Of a stretch of DNA of 41,452 nucleotides, positions 32,891 through 41,312 are shown piece by piece; within the stretch, counting starts at the first letter, position 1, and each line of letters begins with the position of its first letter. The stretch is from positions 1-41,452 of the forward strand of contig JANXQX010000115.1 in NCBI GenBank assembly GCA_025353305.1. Reading direction: 5' to 3'. A program made the position numbers and the translations under genes. The notes beneath the pieces were generated by a model. The model was not told the DNA's origin. It saw nothing but the letters and a program-made list of their open reading frames with translations, and made no database searches. Source of the DNA: Holophagaceae bacterium (GTDB taxonomy: Bacteria; Acidobacteriota; Holophagae; Holophagales; Holophagaceae).

Positions 32891-32916
32891 CGCATAAATG
32901 TAATTCATTCTATGCG
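32891..32916 (-). promoter_or_regulatory. Probable operator of the toxin-antitoxin operon
   Basis: CGCATA-AATG and CATT-c-TATGCG form a 10-bp inverted repeat with one bulged base and a 5-bp AT-rich centre, 16 bp upstream of the antitoxin ATG. Antitoxins of this kind usually bind such palindromes and repress their own operon; binding here is inferred. Confidence 0.55.
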
Positions 32917-32931
32917 CATTGCAAGATCAAT

Positions 32932-33702
32932 TCACAGCTTCCTCAGGATGCGCTCGATGGAGATGGCCTTCTTCCCCTTGGTTTCAATGAGCACCGCGTG
33001 GAGTTGCAGGTCGCCTTCGGCCACCTCGAAACGCGGCCGCAGGGGGGTGAGAAAGCGGGCCAGACTGGTTTCCTTCTTCATGCCGATCACGCTGTCATAG
33101 GGGCCGGTCATGCCGATATCGGTCACGTAGGCGGTGCCGCCGGGCAGCACTTTCGTGTCCAGCGTTGCCACATGAGTGTGGCTGCCCACCACGGCACTGA
33201 CGCGGCCCTCCAGGTACCAGCCCATGGCTTGCGCCTCGCTGGTGGCTTCGGCGTGCATGTCCACCAGGACCACGTCCGCCCGTTCCTTCATGAGAATGGA
33301 ATCCGCCGCGCGGAAGGGGTCGTCGCAGGTCGGCATGTGGATGCGGCCCATGAGGCACATCACCAGCACCTCTTCACCGCTCTTGGTGTGCAGCTTCACG
33401 TGGCCCAGGCCCGGCGTACCCGGGGGGAAGTTGACGGGCCGCAGCAGCCTGGGTTCTCTCGCGAAATAGGGGCCGATATCCTTCACGTCGAAAGCGTGGT
33501 TGCCCGTGGTGATGACATCCACGCCCAGATTGTCGAACCAGTCCTGGGCGATGCGTTCGGTGATGCCGTTGCCGTGGGCGGCGTTCTCGCCGTTCACCAC
33601 CAGGAAATCCACGGCGTATTCCCGCCGCAATTCCGGCAGATGCGCCTCCATCAGCCGCCGCCCCGGTTCACCCACCACGTCGCCCAAAACAAGAATCCGC
33701 AT
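32932..33702 (-). CDS. ymdB: YmdB-like metallophosphoesterase (TIGR00282 family)
   Basis: 256-residue calcineurin-like phosphodiesterase. Motifs in order: ILVLGDVVGEPGR (residues 3-15), VVNGENAAHG (about 36-45), TTGNHAFD and GSHTHV, which bind two metal ions. YmdB of Bacillus hydrolyses 2',3'-cyclic nucleotides and cAMP; the activity here is inferred from family membership. The ATG at 33702 is preferred to the TTG at 33708, since it begins the conserved MRILVLGD. It is preceded on the minus strand by the terminator of the TonB receptor gene, so it has its own promoter, probably close to the start. Confidence 0.93.
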   Translation of the reverse strand: MRILVLGDVVGEPGRRLMEAHLPELRREYAVDFLVVNGENAAHGNGITERIAQDWFDNLGVDVITTGNHAFDVKDIGPYFAREPRLLRPVNFPPGTPGLGHVKLHTKSGEEVLVMCLMGRIHMPTCDDPFRAADSILMKERADVVLVDMHAEATSEAQAMGWYLEGRVSAVVGSHTHVATLDTKVLPGGTAYVTDIGMTGPYDSVIGMKKETSLARFLTPLRPRFEVAEGDLQLHAVLIETKGKKAISIERILRKL

Positions 33703-33713
33703 ATCCAAACCCT

Positions 33714-33741
33714 AACGAAAAACGAGCGGCCGGGGCCGCTC
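33714..33741 (-). terminator. Terminator of the TonB-dependent receptor gene
   Basis: GAGCGGCC/GGCCGCTC forms an 8-bp stem (33724-33741) followed on the minus strand by GTTTTT. The plus-strand side also has a T6 tract, so it could work in both directions. It separates the receptor gene from ymdB. Confidence 0.88.
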
Positions 33742-33780
33742 ATTTTTTAATTGGAGCTTTTCAGGTAAGGCCCGAACCGG

Positions 33781-36700
33781 TCAGTACTTGATCTTGATGG
33801 AGAACTGCACCTCGCGGGTCTTGGCGTCGGCGTTGTTGAGGTAGCCAAAATTAGTGATCGGTGAGAGGGTTCCCTCCGGGGTCGGCGGTGTCCCCGGGGG
33901 TGGTGTCGCGCTCCAGCTCGCGGCGTTGGTGTTGCCCGTGGTGAAGTTGGCCCAGTTGAACACGTTGTAGATATCGATGATGCCTTCCATCGACAGTTTC
34001 TTGGTCAGGCGGAAGCTCCGGGCGATCCTTAAATCAAAGGCCCGATAGGAAGGCTGGCGATATCCGTTGCGGCCAGCGTAGACGAAATCACTGAAGGTAT
34101 TGTTGTCCCCATTGGGGTCGCCAGGGAATGCTGTAGCGCTATACGGGCGTCCAGTCTGGTACTGGAGCAGGCCGGAGGCACGGAACCCCCAGATGGGAGG
34201 GGCATACAAAGCCAAGACGCCACGGAACTTGATATCGTTATCGCTGGGGGTGGTCATGCCCGTAGGGTCGGCGTAGTTCACGTTGGAGGCCGCCGCTCCC
34301 AGTGTGCTCACTTCGTTGGAATTGTTATCCGTGGCCGAGGCGAAGGTCATCGTCAAGCGGAAGCCGAAACCGTTGTCCTGCCGGCGAGAAGCCTCGAATT
34401 CCAAAGCCTTGTAGTCACCTTCGCCGTCGGTCTTATTCAGGAAGACGTCTCCATAGCCAGTGAGATCAAGGACGTGGCCCCGGACGATGGCCGTGCCCGG
34501 GCGGTTCTTGGTGGTATCGAAGTTGTTAGTCTTGGTGGGATAACCGTCATTGTAGAAAGAACCTGGATCATCCACCCAAGCCGTACCGTTCCAGCTCCTT
34601 TGATGCAGGTTGATGTTGACGGAGTACTGCAGGTTGCTGAACTTCGAATACTTGAACGTCACACCGGCCTTGTAGCCGTTGTCGAGATCCTGCTCGAAGC
34701 CCAAGGACATGCGCCGGTTCTGCGTCATCTTGCTGTCGGGGTCGATGGGCGTGACGATGGCGCTACCGCTCAGTAGCGACGTGGCCAGCAGGGTCGTGCC
34801 ATCCAGGCTCGTGATGGAGCCGTTCTGTAGACGCTGAGACACCGAGAGCGCGCCAGTCTGGAAGAGGCTTTTCAAGGCGGCACTGCTGGTACTGGAAGTT
34901 GAGACGCTATAGGTCACATAGTTGATGCCATTGTTCATCAAGCCACCCGACACGGTCTGGCCCGGGTTGCCGATGGTGAACTGGCCATAGCCGCCTCGGA
35001 CAACAGTCTTGGCATTGCCGAAGACGTCGAAACTGAAGCCGAAACGAGGGTCCAGGCTGCTGTTGCTGGGCCAGGCGTCCAGGCCGGCCAGCTTAGGATT
35101 GGGGTTGGGGTTGCCGTCCCAGCTCTCCTTGGTATAGCGGACACCACCACTTAAGAGCAGACGGTGATCCAGGAGACCCGTGTATTGACCGTTGACATAG
35201 CCTACGTAGGACTTGTTATTGAACTTCAGGTGACCACCCAGGGGTGACAGAGTCTGGGTGTATTTAATGAACGTGCTCGGATTTCCCAGGAGGCCGGCTG
35301 CCCCCTTGTCCCACTGGGTGGCGCTATCGTAGGTCCCAAAGCTGTACTGGCCATTGCCGTACTGGAGGAAAGTGTTTTCCATGTCGATGGACTGGAGGTT
35401 GACTCCGGCTTTCAGCAGCCAGTCCCCCTGGACCCAGGTGAGGTTGTCGATGAACTGGGTGACGTTTTCCTTCGTATTGCGGGGGTCGAGGTCGTACTGG
35501 CCGAAGGAAACGCCGCCAACACTGATTTCCGAGGAAATGGTGCTGTTGGGTTTGGCGGGCCGGTCTTCGGTAGAGATCTGGAGCCGGGCCTCGTTCAACA
35601 GGCTGGGGGTCAGCGTGGATGACAATTCCGTTACGAAGGAAAGCGTCTTGAAGTTGTTGTGGCTGTTGTTCGAGACGGCGACATTGGTCTTCCGCGTCTG
35701 GGGATAGGTGTTGCTCTCACCACTGTAGTTCTGGGAGTTCACGCGGAAGTACAGGCGATGGTCGGTGTTGAGGATCCAATCCACACGCGCGAAGACCGTG
35801 GTGTTCTTGATGTCGTTGGTCCAGGGAGTGGTACCCTCCTGGGTCAAGGTGGCGCCATTGGGATTCACAATCCAACGGCTGCCGGCCCCAGCCAAGAAAG
35901 CATCCTGATCTGGCTGCGTATTCCCCTTGGTGCTGCTAGTGGTCATTGTCGGCACATTGTCCTGCTGGTAGTGCCAAGTCTCCGCACCGATAAAGTAGAA
36001 GAGCTTATCCTTGATGAGCGGACCACCCACGTTGAAATTGCCTTGGCGCTGGCTGAAGTGGCGCTCCTGGATCGTAGGGATATTGACTTTTGGGGGGTTG
36101 GAATCTTGGGGGACGTCGCGGATACGCGCCACCGTGGATTCCGGACGGACTTGGGCCAAGGCCGAAAAAGTGAAGTCGTTGGTGCCGTTCTTGGAGATGG
36201 CGTTGATGATGGCGCCGGTGGCGTCACCGTACTGGGCATCGTAGCCGTTGGTGATGACCTGCAATTCCTTGATGGTGTCCATGCCGAAGCTGAAGGGGAC
36301 GCGGGTGCCGCCACGCTGTTCGGTGACGAACTTGGAATTGAAGGAGGTGCCGTCGATCTGGAGGTTGTTCCCGACACCGCGGGAGCCCTCCACCGAGGTG
36401 CGGAAGCCCTGGGCGTTCGTGGAAGCACCAGGGGTCAAGAGCACAAGGTCCGTGAAATTCCGGCCGTTGAGCGGCACGCTCTGGATCATGTCCTCGCCAA
36501 TGGCGGCGACTGAGCTTACCTGCGAGGTGTCCACCGTCGAGCTCTGCGCCACAACCTCCACCGTGGTGGTAGCCTCGGCCACATCAAGATCGAAATTCTG
36601 GGTCGTGGTTTCGCCCAGTGTCACGCGTATGGAATTGCCCTTGCCCGTGCGCAGGCCTGGGGCCGAGGCCGTCAGTTCATAGGTGCCGACGGGAAGAAAG

Positions 36701-36915
36701 GGGAATTGGAAGGCGCCGGCTGGGTCCGCTTTGATGGTCCTGGTGAAACCGGTCTCGGTGTTGCGGAGAAGCAGGGTGGCGCCGCCCACGGCTCCGCTCT
36801 TCTTGGATTTCACGGTGCCGCGGATGGAGCCTGTCGTCTGGCTCACCTGGGCGCTGGCCACGACCGAGAGGGCCAACCCGCTGATGATCAGGGCGCTGGT
36901 ATTTCGGAATTTCAT
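33781..36915 (-). CDS. Oar-like TonB-dependent outer-membrane receptor
   Basis: 1044-residue protein with a signal peptide (cleavage near SVVASA-QV). An N-terminal carboxypeptidase-regulatory-like beta-sandwich follows (about 28-112: GSIRGTVKSKKSGAV, LPVGTYELTASAPGLRT). The plug domain (about 118-240) carries SVPLNGRNFTDLVLLTPG and LQIDGTSFNS. A 22-strand barrel rich in aromatic/polar repeats ends in KIKY. It is typical of the expanded Oar-like family of Acidobacteria and Myxococcus. It imports a complex substrate or takes part in adhesion; the substrate is unknown. The ATG at 36915 has AAGGAG five bases upstream. It is divergent from the S55 peptidase gene, and a terminator follows. Confidence 0.94.
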   Translation of the reverse strand: MKFRNTSALIISGLALSVVASAQVSQTTGSIRGTVKSKKSGAVGGATLLLRNTETGFTRTIKADPAGAFQFPFLPVGTYELTASAPGLRTGKGNSIRVTLGETTTQNFDLDVAEATTTVEVVAQSSTVDTSQVSSVAAIGEDMIQSVPLNGRNFTDLVLLTPGASTNAQGFRTSVEGSRGVGNNLQIDGTSFNSKFVTEQRGGTRVPFSFGMDTIKELQVITNGYDAQYGDATGAIINAISKNGTNDFTFSALAQVRPESTVARIRDVPQDSNPPKVNIPTIQERHFSQRQGNFNVGGPLIKDKLFYFIGAETWHYQQDNVPTMTTSSTKGNTQPDQDAFLAGAGSRWIVNPNGATLTQEGTTPWTNDIKNTTVFARVDWILNTDHRLYFRVNSQNYSGESNTYPQTRKTNVAVSNNSHNNFKTLSFVTELSSTLTPSLLNEARLQISTEDRPAKPNSTISSEISVGGVSFGQYDLDPRNTKENVTQFIDNLTWVQGDWLLKAGVNLQSIDMENTFLQYGNGQYSFGTYDSATQWDKGAAGLLGNPSTFIKYTQTLSPLGGHLKFNNKSYVGYVNGQYTGLLDHRLLLSGGVRYTKESWDGNPNPNPKLAGLDAWPSNSSLDPRFGFSFDVFGNAKTVVRGGYGQFTIGNPGQTVSGGLMNNGINYVTYSVSTSSTSSAALKSLFQTGALSVSQRLQNGSITSLDGTTLLATSLLSGSAIVTPIDPDSKMTQNRRMSLGFEQDLDNGYKAGVTFKYSKFSNLQYSVNINLHQRSWNGTAWVDDPGSFYNDGYPTKTNNFDTTKNRPGTAIVRGHVLDLTGYGDVFLNKTDGEGDYKALEFEASRRQDNGFGFRLTMTFASATDNNSNEVSTLGAAASNVNYADPTGMTTPSDNDIKFRGVLALYAPPIWGFRASGLLQYQTGRPYSATAFPGDPNGDNNTFSDFVYAGRNGYRQPSYRAFDLRIARSFRLTKKLSMEGIIDIYNVFNWANFTTGNTNAASWSATPPPGTPPTPEGTLSPITNFGYLNNADAKTREVQFSIKIKY

Positions 36916-37357
36916 GAGTGCTCCTTATGAAACGATTGGGCCGGGATCCCCCGGGAGTGGCATAAACACTAAATGGAACGAAAAATTGAACAGCTAGTGA
37001 AGAGTGACTGTGTGGCCCGGCAAGTGGAATGCATCGCCCTTAGTCCCGAGGGATAGCGCTCCCAGCCTTTGTACAAGAGCATGAGAGCCCGTTCGGTCGA
37101 ACCTCTGGACAAGGTTCATTCATTGCAAGAGCAGGCAAGGCAGTGTCGTGAGTCCAAAAAAAGTTTCCTCCAATCGGAAAAGACTACAGGGGCTTCAGGC
37201 AAGCTCAAAGTTAAGTCTGGGTGACTTCCATCACAGGAACTAAAAGCCCCTCTCAACACATATATGCAATGGCGGGGACCCCATGAATCCTGTGGGGATC
37301 CGCATCCCTGTTACGCTTTGTTGATGCGGTCCTGACCGTTTTTTTTGGGAAAACCCG
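36916..37357. other. Hairpin-rich divergent region, TonB receptor / S55 peptidase
   Basis: 442 bp without a gene. It includes AGGGGCTT (37188-37195) pairing perfectly with AAGCCCCT (37244-37251), with an inner hairpin AAGTC/GACTT (37213-37227). Further hairpins lie at 37084-37106, 37164-37180 and 37272-37303. A weak CGGT/ACCG stem followed by T8 lies about 10 bp before the peptidase start. Promoters for both genes must lie here, but no good sigma-70 pair was recognised. The number of stems suggests a structured leader for the peptidase mRNA; chance cannot be excluded at this length. Confidence 0.45.
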
Positions 37358-39157
37358 ATGCCCCTGCTGTTCAAGGCTGCTCGCCTTTTATTCGTTCCGG
37401 TCCTTTTGGCTTTGACAAGTTGTTCAACCGCAGTTTACGCCCAGGTCACCATGCCCTTGTCCGAAATCCTTCCGGGCATGAAGGGCACTGGACGCACGGT
37501 CTTCAAAGGCGACCGCATCGAGACGTTTGAATTCGAAGTGCTGGGAGTCCAGCGCAATATTTCCCCGGGCCACAGCCTGATCCTGGTGAGGGCCAGCGGC
37601 GGGCCCCTTGCCGAGACCGGGATACTCGCAGGCATGAGCGGGTCGCCCTGCTATCTGGATGGCAAACTCATCGGTGCCCTGAGCATCGGATTCGCTTTCG
37701 AGAAAGAGCCCATGGGGGGGATCACACCCATCGGCGAAATGCTGGATCAGCTGAGGGATCTGCCCGAAACGACGCCTTCCCGCACGCCCCTGATCCTTCC
37801 GAAGGTGGAGCCGCCCAAGGTACTGAAAGCAGCGCTCCGGGGCGAGATGCTGTCATTGGCGGAGCTCATGGGCGAAAAGAGCCAAGCAGGCCAATCCGCT
37901 TCGGAATTGCCCCTGATGATTTCAGGGACACCGCTGCTGCCTGAAAACCAGGCCCTTTTCAACGGCCTGCCCTTGCGTTTCGCCAATGCCGGAAGCGGGG
38001 CGATGATGACATCGGTGTCGCCCGCGCCAAATGCCAAGGCCAGTCCCATCGAGCCCGGCGGCATGGCATCCATTACGTTGGTTCAGGGCGACATGGATAT
38101 GGCGGCCTCCGGAACCATCACCTGGGTCAGCGGAAAAAAAGTTCTCCTCTTCGGCCACCAGCTTTTCAATCTGGGCGGCGTGGATCTGCCGCTCTGGTCC
38201 GCTTCGGTCGCAGGGAACGTGGCCAGCTACCAGTCCAGCTTCAAGCTCGCCCAGCCCGTGGCGCCCATCGGCGCCCTGCGGCTGGACCGCTCGGTGGGCG
38301 TGGGCGGCGTGCTGGGGGCCGAGCCGCACATGGTGCCCTTGCGCATCGGCTTGAACCTTGGTGGTCGCAAGACTTTGAATTTCCGGTTCGAGATGATGGA
38401 CCATCCCTTCATCACGCCGATCCTGGCTTCCGCCGTGGTCAGTCAGACTTTGAATGGGCATGTGCGCGGCCTGGGCCTGCAAAGCCTTTCCCTGCAGGGC
38501 AACATCAAGATCACCGGGCATCCGGCCATCGAAATAGAGAATGTCATCGCGGATCTGAGTCCCAATCGCCTGGCCAGTTTCGTGGGCGCCATGGTGCAGG
38601 CTTTGGCGATGAACCCCTTTGAACGGCCAGTATTCGAGGGCATATCGCTGACCATCAAAGCCGAGGAACGGCTGGATCTCACCGGGATTGCCGCGGTGCG
38701 GGTCCTCAAGGCCCACGTGAAACGGGGGGATTCACTGCCAGTGCTGGTGACGCTCCAGAACATCCAGGGCGTGCGGGAGAACGCGACGCTGAACATCTCC
38801 GTGCCGCACAGCGCCCAGGCAGGGAAGGCCACATTGCTGGTGGGGGATGGCCTCAGCCTTGCCGCCGCCGATCCCGATGAGCGTGTCATTGATGTGAGCG
38901 GCCTGAACGACATCGTGCGTCTGCTGAACGGCGCCTTGCGCAACAACCACGCCTATGCGCTGCTGGTGCAAAGCCAGCCAGGCGCGGGCCTGCGGGGCAG
39001 CCGAATCGAAGGAATCCCTCCATCCGTGGCAAGCCTCATCGCCAGCGACGGTGGCAGCTCCGACAACAAGCTCCAGCGGCACATCGTCGGCCGCGCGGTG
39101 CTGCCTTTGGAACGGGAAGTCAAAGGCCTGATTTCCCTTGAAGTTGAAATTGAATGA
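37358..39157 (+). CDS. S55 (SpoIVB-type) serine peptidase, exported
   Basis: 599 residues. The N-terminal signal ends with the lipobox LTSC (Cys22), so it may be a lipoprotein. The S55 domain starts MPLSEILPGMKGTGRTVFKG (about 32-51) and includes the Ser region AETGILAGMSGSPCYLDGKLIGAL (Ser94/Ser96). A second conserved block lies at about 250-290 (TWVSGKKVLLFGHQLFNLGGVDLPLW), and a beta-rich C-terminal half follows. Such proteins are frequent in Acidobacteria, where they are annotated only as SpoIVB peptidase S55 domain proteins, with no known substrate. It is followed after 33 bp by the beta-propeller gene, so the two are probably one operon. Confidence 0.88.
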   Translation: MPLLFKAARLLFVPVLLALTSCSTAVYAQVTMPLSEILPGMKGTGRTVFKGDRIETFEFEVLGVQRNISPGHSLILVRASGGPLAETGILAGMSGSPCYLDGKLIGALSIGFAFEKEPMGGITPIGEMLDQLRDLPETTPSRTPLILPKVEPPKVLKAALRGEMLSLAELMGEKSQAGQSASELPLMISGTPLLPENQALFNGLPLRFANAGSGAMMTSVSPAPNAKASPIEPGGMASITLVQGDMDMAASGTITWVSGKKVLLFGHQLFNLGGVDLPLWSASVAGNVASYQSSFKLAQPVAPIGALRLDRSVGVGGVLGAEPHMVPLRIGLNLGGRKTLNFRFEMMDHPFITPILASAVVSQTLNGHVRGLGLQSLSLQGNIKITGHPAIEIENVIADLSPNRLASFVGAMVQALAMNPFERPVFEGISLTIKAEERLDLTGIAAVRVLKAHVKRGDSLPVLVTLQNIQGVRENATLNISVPHSAQAGKATLLVGDGLSLAAADPDERVIDVSGLNDIVRLLNGALRNNHAYALLVQSQPGAGLRGSRIEGIPPSVASLIASDGGSSDNKLQRHIVGRAVLPLEREVKGLISLEVEIE

Positions 39158-39190
39158 TCGTCTTTATTTCTTTTTGGCTGGAGACCCTAC

Positions 39191-41311
39191 ATGCGTTTTT
39201 GTGTGCTTCCGATATTGATGGCTGTGGCCGGCATGGCACAAGCCCAGCAGGCGACAACCCCATCCACGGTCTCTCCCGCCACCTTCAGCGGCTTCAATGA
39301 CTGGCTCAGCGCCGAGGCCCGGGGTGTGCGCATAGGTTCTGATGGGAGGCTTCGCCTGGCGCCCGGGTTGCGGCGCGTGGGCCAACTCCCTGAAGGCGTG
39401 GTGTGGGCCGCGGTCACGGATGGCGCGGGTGGCGTTTTCCTTTCGGCAGGCACCGATGGCAAGCTTTTCCATTACAGCGGCGGCAACGTAAAGCCACTGG
39501 CCCAGGTGAAGGGCGGCGTGATCTTCGCCATGGCAAAACTCGGAAACGACCTTTTGGTGGCACCCACCGGCGAAGGAAAACTCTATCGTGTTTCTCCGGG
39601 CGGCGAGGTGAAACCCTTTGCCGATATCGAAGCCAAGGTCGTGTGGGGCATTTCCGCCCAGGGTGGCGATGTGGTCGTCGCGGGCGGTGGCGAAAAGGGT
39701 GCCGTACTCCTGCTGGCACGCGAAAGCGGGGGCCGGAGAATGGCGGAATTGCCTGAAGAAACAGCCTTCACCGCCATGACGCCGGACGGGGTGGGTGGGT
39801 TTTACCTGGGCACCCACGGCCGGGGGCTGGTGCTTCACTATTCCGGTGACAAATTGGAAACCCTGATGGCCACTGGATTTGAAGAAGTCAGGGCCATAGC
39901 ACTTTCCGAAGGCCGTGTTTTCATCGGCGCCAACAATGGATTGGCCAATCGCATGGCAAGCGGCAACCTCGAAAAGCGCGAGAACTATCTTTCGGAAACA
40001 AGCACCACCACCAAGTCCGCGGTCATCGGCCTGGACAAATCCCGGGTGCCCGAAACCCTATGGCAGAGCAATCAGGGCCAGATTTTCTCCCTGGCGACAT
40101 GGCGGGGCCAGTTGCTGGTGGGCACTGGCAACCGGGCGCGCATTTTCTCGATCCCGTTGGGCGATCGCGGCCGGGATCAGGAAGCCTTCGCATCGTTGCA
40201 GGATCTCGGCACCGCTCAGGCCACCGCCTTCGTGGCCAGCGGTTCGGATCTGCTGGTGGTGGGTTCGAATCCTGCCGAACTGCATCAGCTTTCTGACAGC
40301 CAGGCCGCAGAGGGCACTCTGGAAAGCCGTGTATTGAAAGGCAATCCCCTTGCGGATTGGGGCCGGGCTTACGTGGATTCCGAGCAGCCGACGGGCACCG
40401 CGGTGGAACTCCAGCTACGCAGCGGGTCCACCGAAACTCCCGACAGCACCTGGTCCCCCTGGACGCCGCCCCTTCGCAGCGGTGAACGCGCTGGCTTGCC
40501 GCCCGCCCGGTTTGCGCAGTTCCGCTTGAAGCTCTCCAGCACCCGCGGCGGGGCAACGCCTGCTGTGGATTCCGTGAAGCTGTATTGGACCAACCGCAAT
40601 TTGGCCCCCATTTGGGATGGCATCGATGTCATGCCGACCGGCGTGGTCATCACCCGTAGCGCGCCGCCCGATGACATCGGCATCGAACGGGTCCCGCTGG
40701 AAACGCAAAAGCTCATTCCCGCCTTGCAATACGCGGGATCGGAAAAACGCAGCTTCCGCCGCGCTTCCCAGGCCTTCGTCTTCCGGGTCAGCGACCCGAA
40801 CAATGACACGCTCCAATACCGCATCCGCGTGATTCCTGATCGGGGCAGCCCCATCGAGCTGGAAAAGATCTGGAAAGAGAAATTCTTCACCTTTGATACG
40901 TTGCCCCTGCCCGATGGCCGCTATCGCCTGGAAGTCACCGCGAGCGACGCGCCCACACAGCCCTTCAATGCCGTGCTGACGAGCACGTTCCGCACCGCGG
41001 CCTTCATGGTGGATCACACGCCGCCGGCCATTTCAGAACTCAGCGCCACCACGGAAAACGATGGCGTCCATGTGCGTTTCACTGCCCAGGATGCCACCTC
41101 GGTCATCAAGGAAGCGGCCCTCAGCGCCGACGGAGAGAACTGGCTGCAAATTCTTCCAGAGGACCGGATCTTCGATAGCCAGACCGAGCGTTTTGATGTG
41201 CTGCTCCCCAAGCTTGCGATCCGTGGAGATCGTGTGCTGGTGCGCGTCACCGATACCCACAGCAACGAGCAGACCGCGTTCGCCTTCATCGCCGCCGGTG
41301 CAAAGAAATAG
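39191..41311 (+). CDS. Exported seven-bladed beta-propeller protein
   Basis: 706 residues with a signal peptide (MRFCVLPILMAVAGMAQA). Seven repeats of about 40-45 residues follow (about 60-375), each beginning with a pattern such as VVWAAVTDGAGGVFLSAG, VIFAMAKLGNDLLVAP, VVWGISAQGGDVVVAG or QIFSLATWRGQLLVGT. This is a propeller comparable to two-component-regulator or NHL-like blades. The C-terminal third contains beta-sandwich domains (about 380-480 and 520-700), the latter Y_Y_Y-like with FRVSDPNNDTLQYRIRV and PDGRYRLEVTASD. No catalytic residue is seen; it may be a binding partner or substrate of the S55 peptidase. GGAG lies 7 bp before the ATG. Confidence 0.82.
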   Translation: MRFCVLPILMAVAGMAQAQQATTPSTVSPATFSGFNDWLSAEARGVRIGSDGRLRLAPGLRRVGQLPEGVVWAAVTDGAGGVFLSAGTDGKLFHYSGGNVKPLAQVKGGVIFAMAKLGNDLLVAPTGEGKLYRVSPGGEVKPFADIEAKVVWGISAQGGDVVVAGGGEKGAVLLLARESGGRRMAELPEETAFTAMTPDGVGGFYLGTHGRGLVLHYSGDKLETLMATGFEEVRAIALSEGRVFIGANNGLANRMASGNLEKRENYLSETSTTTKSAVIGLDKSRVPETLWQSNQGQIFSLATWRGQLLVGTGNRARIFSIPLGDRGRDQEAFASLQDLGTAQATAFVASGSDLLVVGSNPAELHQLSDSQAAEGTLESRVLKGNPLADWGRAYVDSEQPTGTAVELQLRSGSTETPDSTWSPWTPPLRSGERAGLPPARFAQFRLKLSSTRGGATPAVDSVKLYWTNRNLAPIWDGIDVMPTGVVITRSAPPDDIGIERVPLETQKLIPALQYAGSEKRSFRRASQAFVFRVSDPNNDTLQYRIRVIPDRGSPIELEKIWKEKFFTFDTLPLPDGRYRLEVTASDAPTQPFNAVLTSTFRTAAFMVDHTPPAISELSATTENDGVHVRFTAQDATSVIKEAALSADGENWLQILPEDRIFDSQTERFDVLLPKLAIRGDRVLVRVTDTHSNEQTAFAFIAAGAKK

Positions 41312-41312
41312 A

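Noticed and set aside
31441..33702. A defence island around the toxin-antitoxin genes
   Set aside because: Neighbours are a generic methyltransferase and the housekeeping ymdB; no restriction, helicase or phage-related gene is present.
35659..36513. 284-codon plus-strand frame inside the TonB receptor gene
   Set aside because: Antisense shadow rich in Val/Gly/Asp/His, no motif, no ribosome-binding site.
37084..37106. tRNA-like T-arm (GTTCG..CGAAC) in the receptor/peptidase gap
   Set aside because: No acceptor, anticodon or D-arm can be drawn around it; it is only a 9-bp bulged hairpin.
37325..37348. Terminator just before the S55 peptidase start
   Set aside because: The stem is only 4 bp, too weak for a standard terminator despite the T8 tract; mentioned only within the leader.
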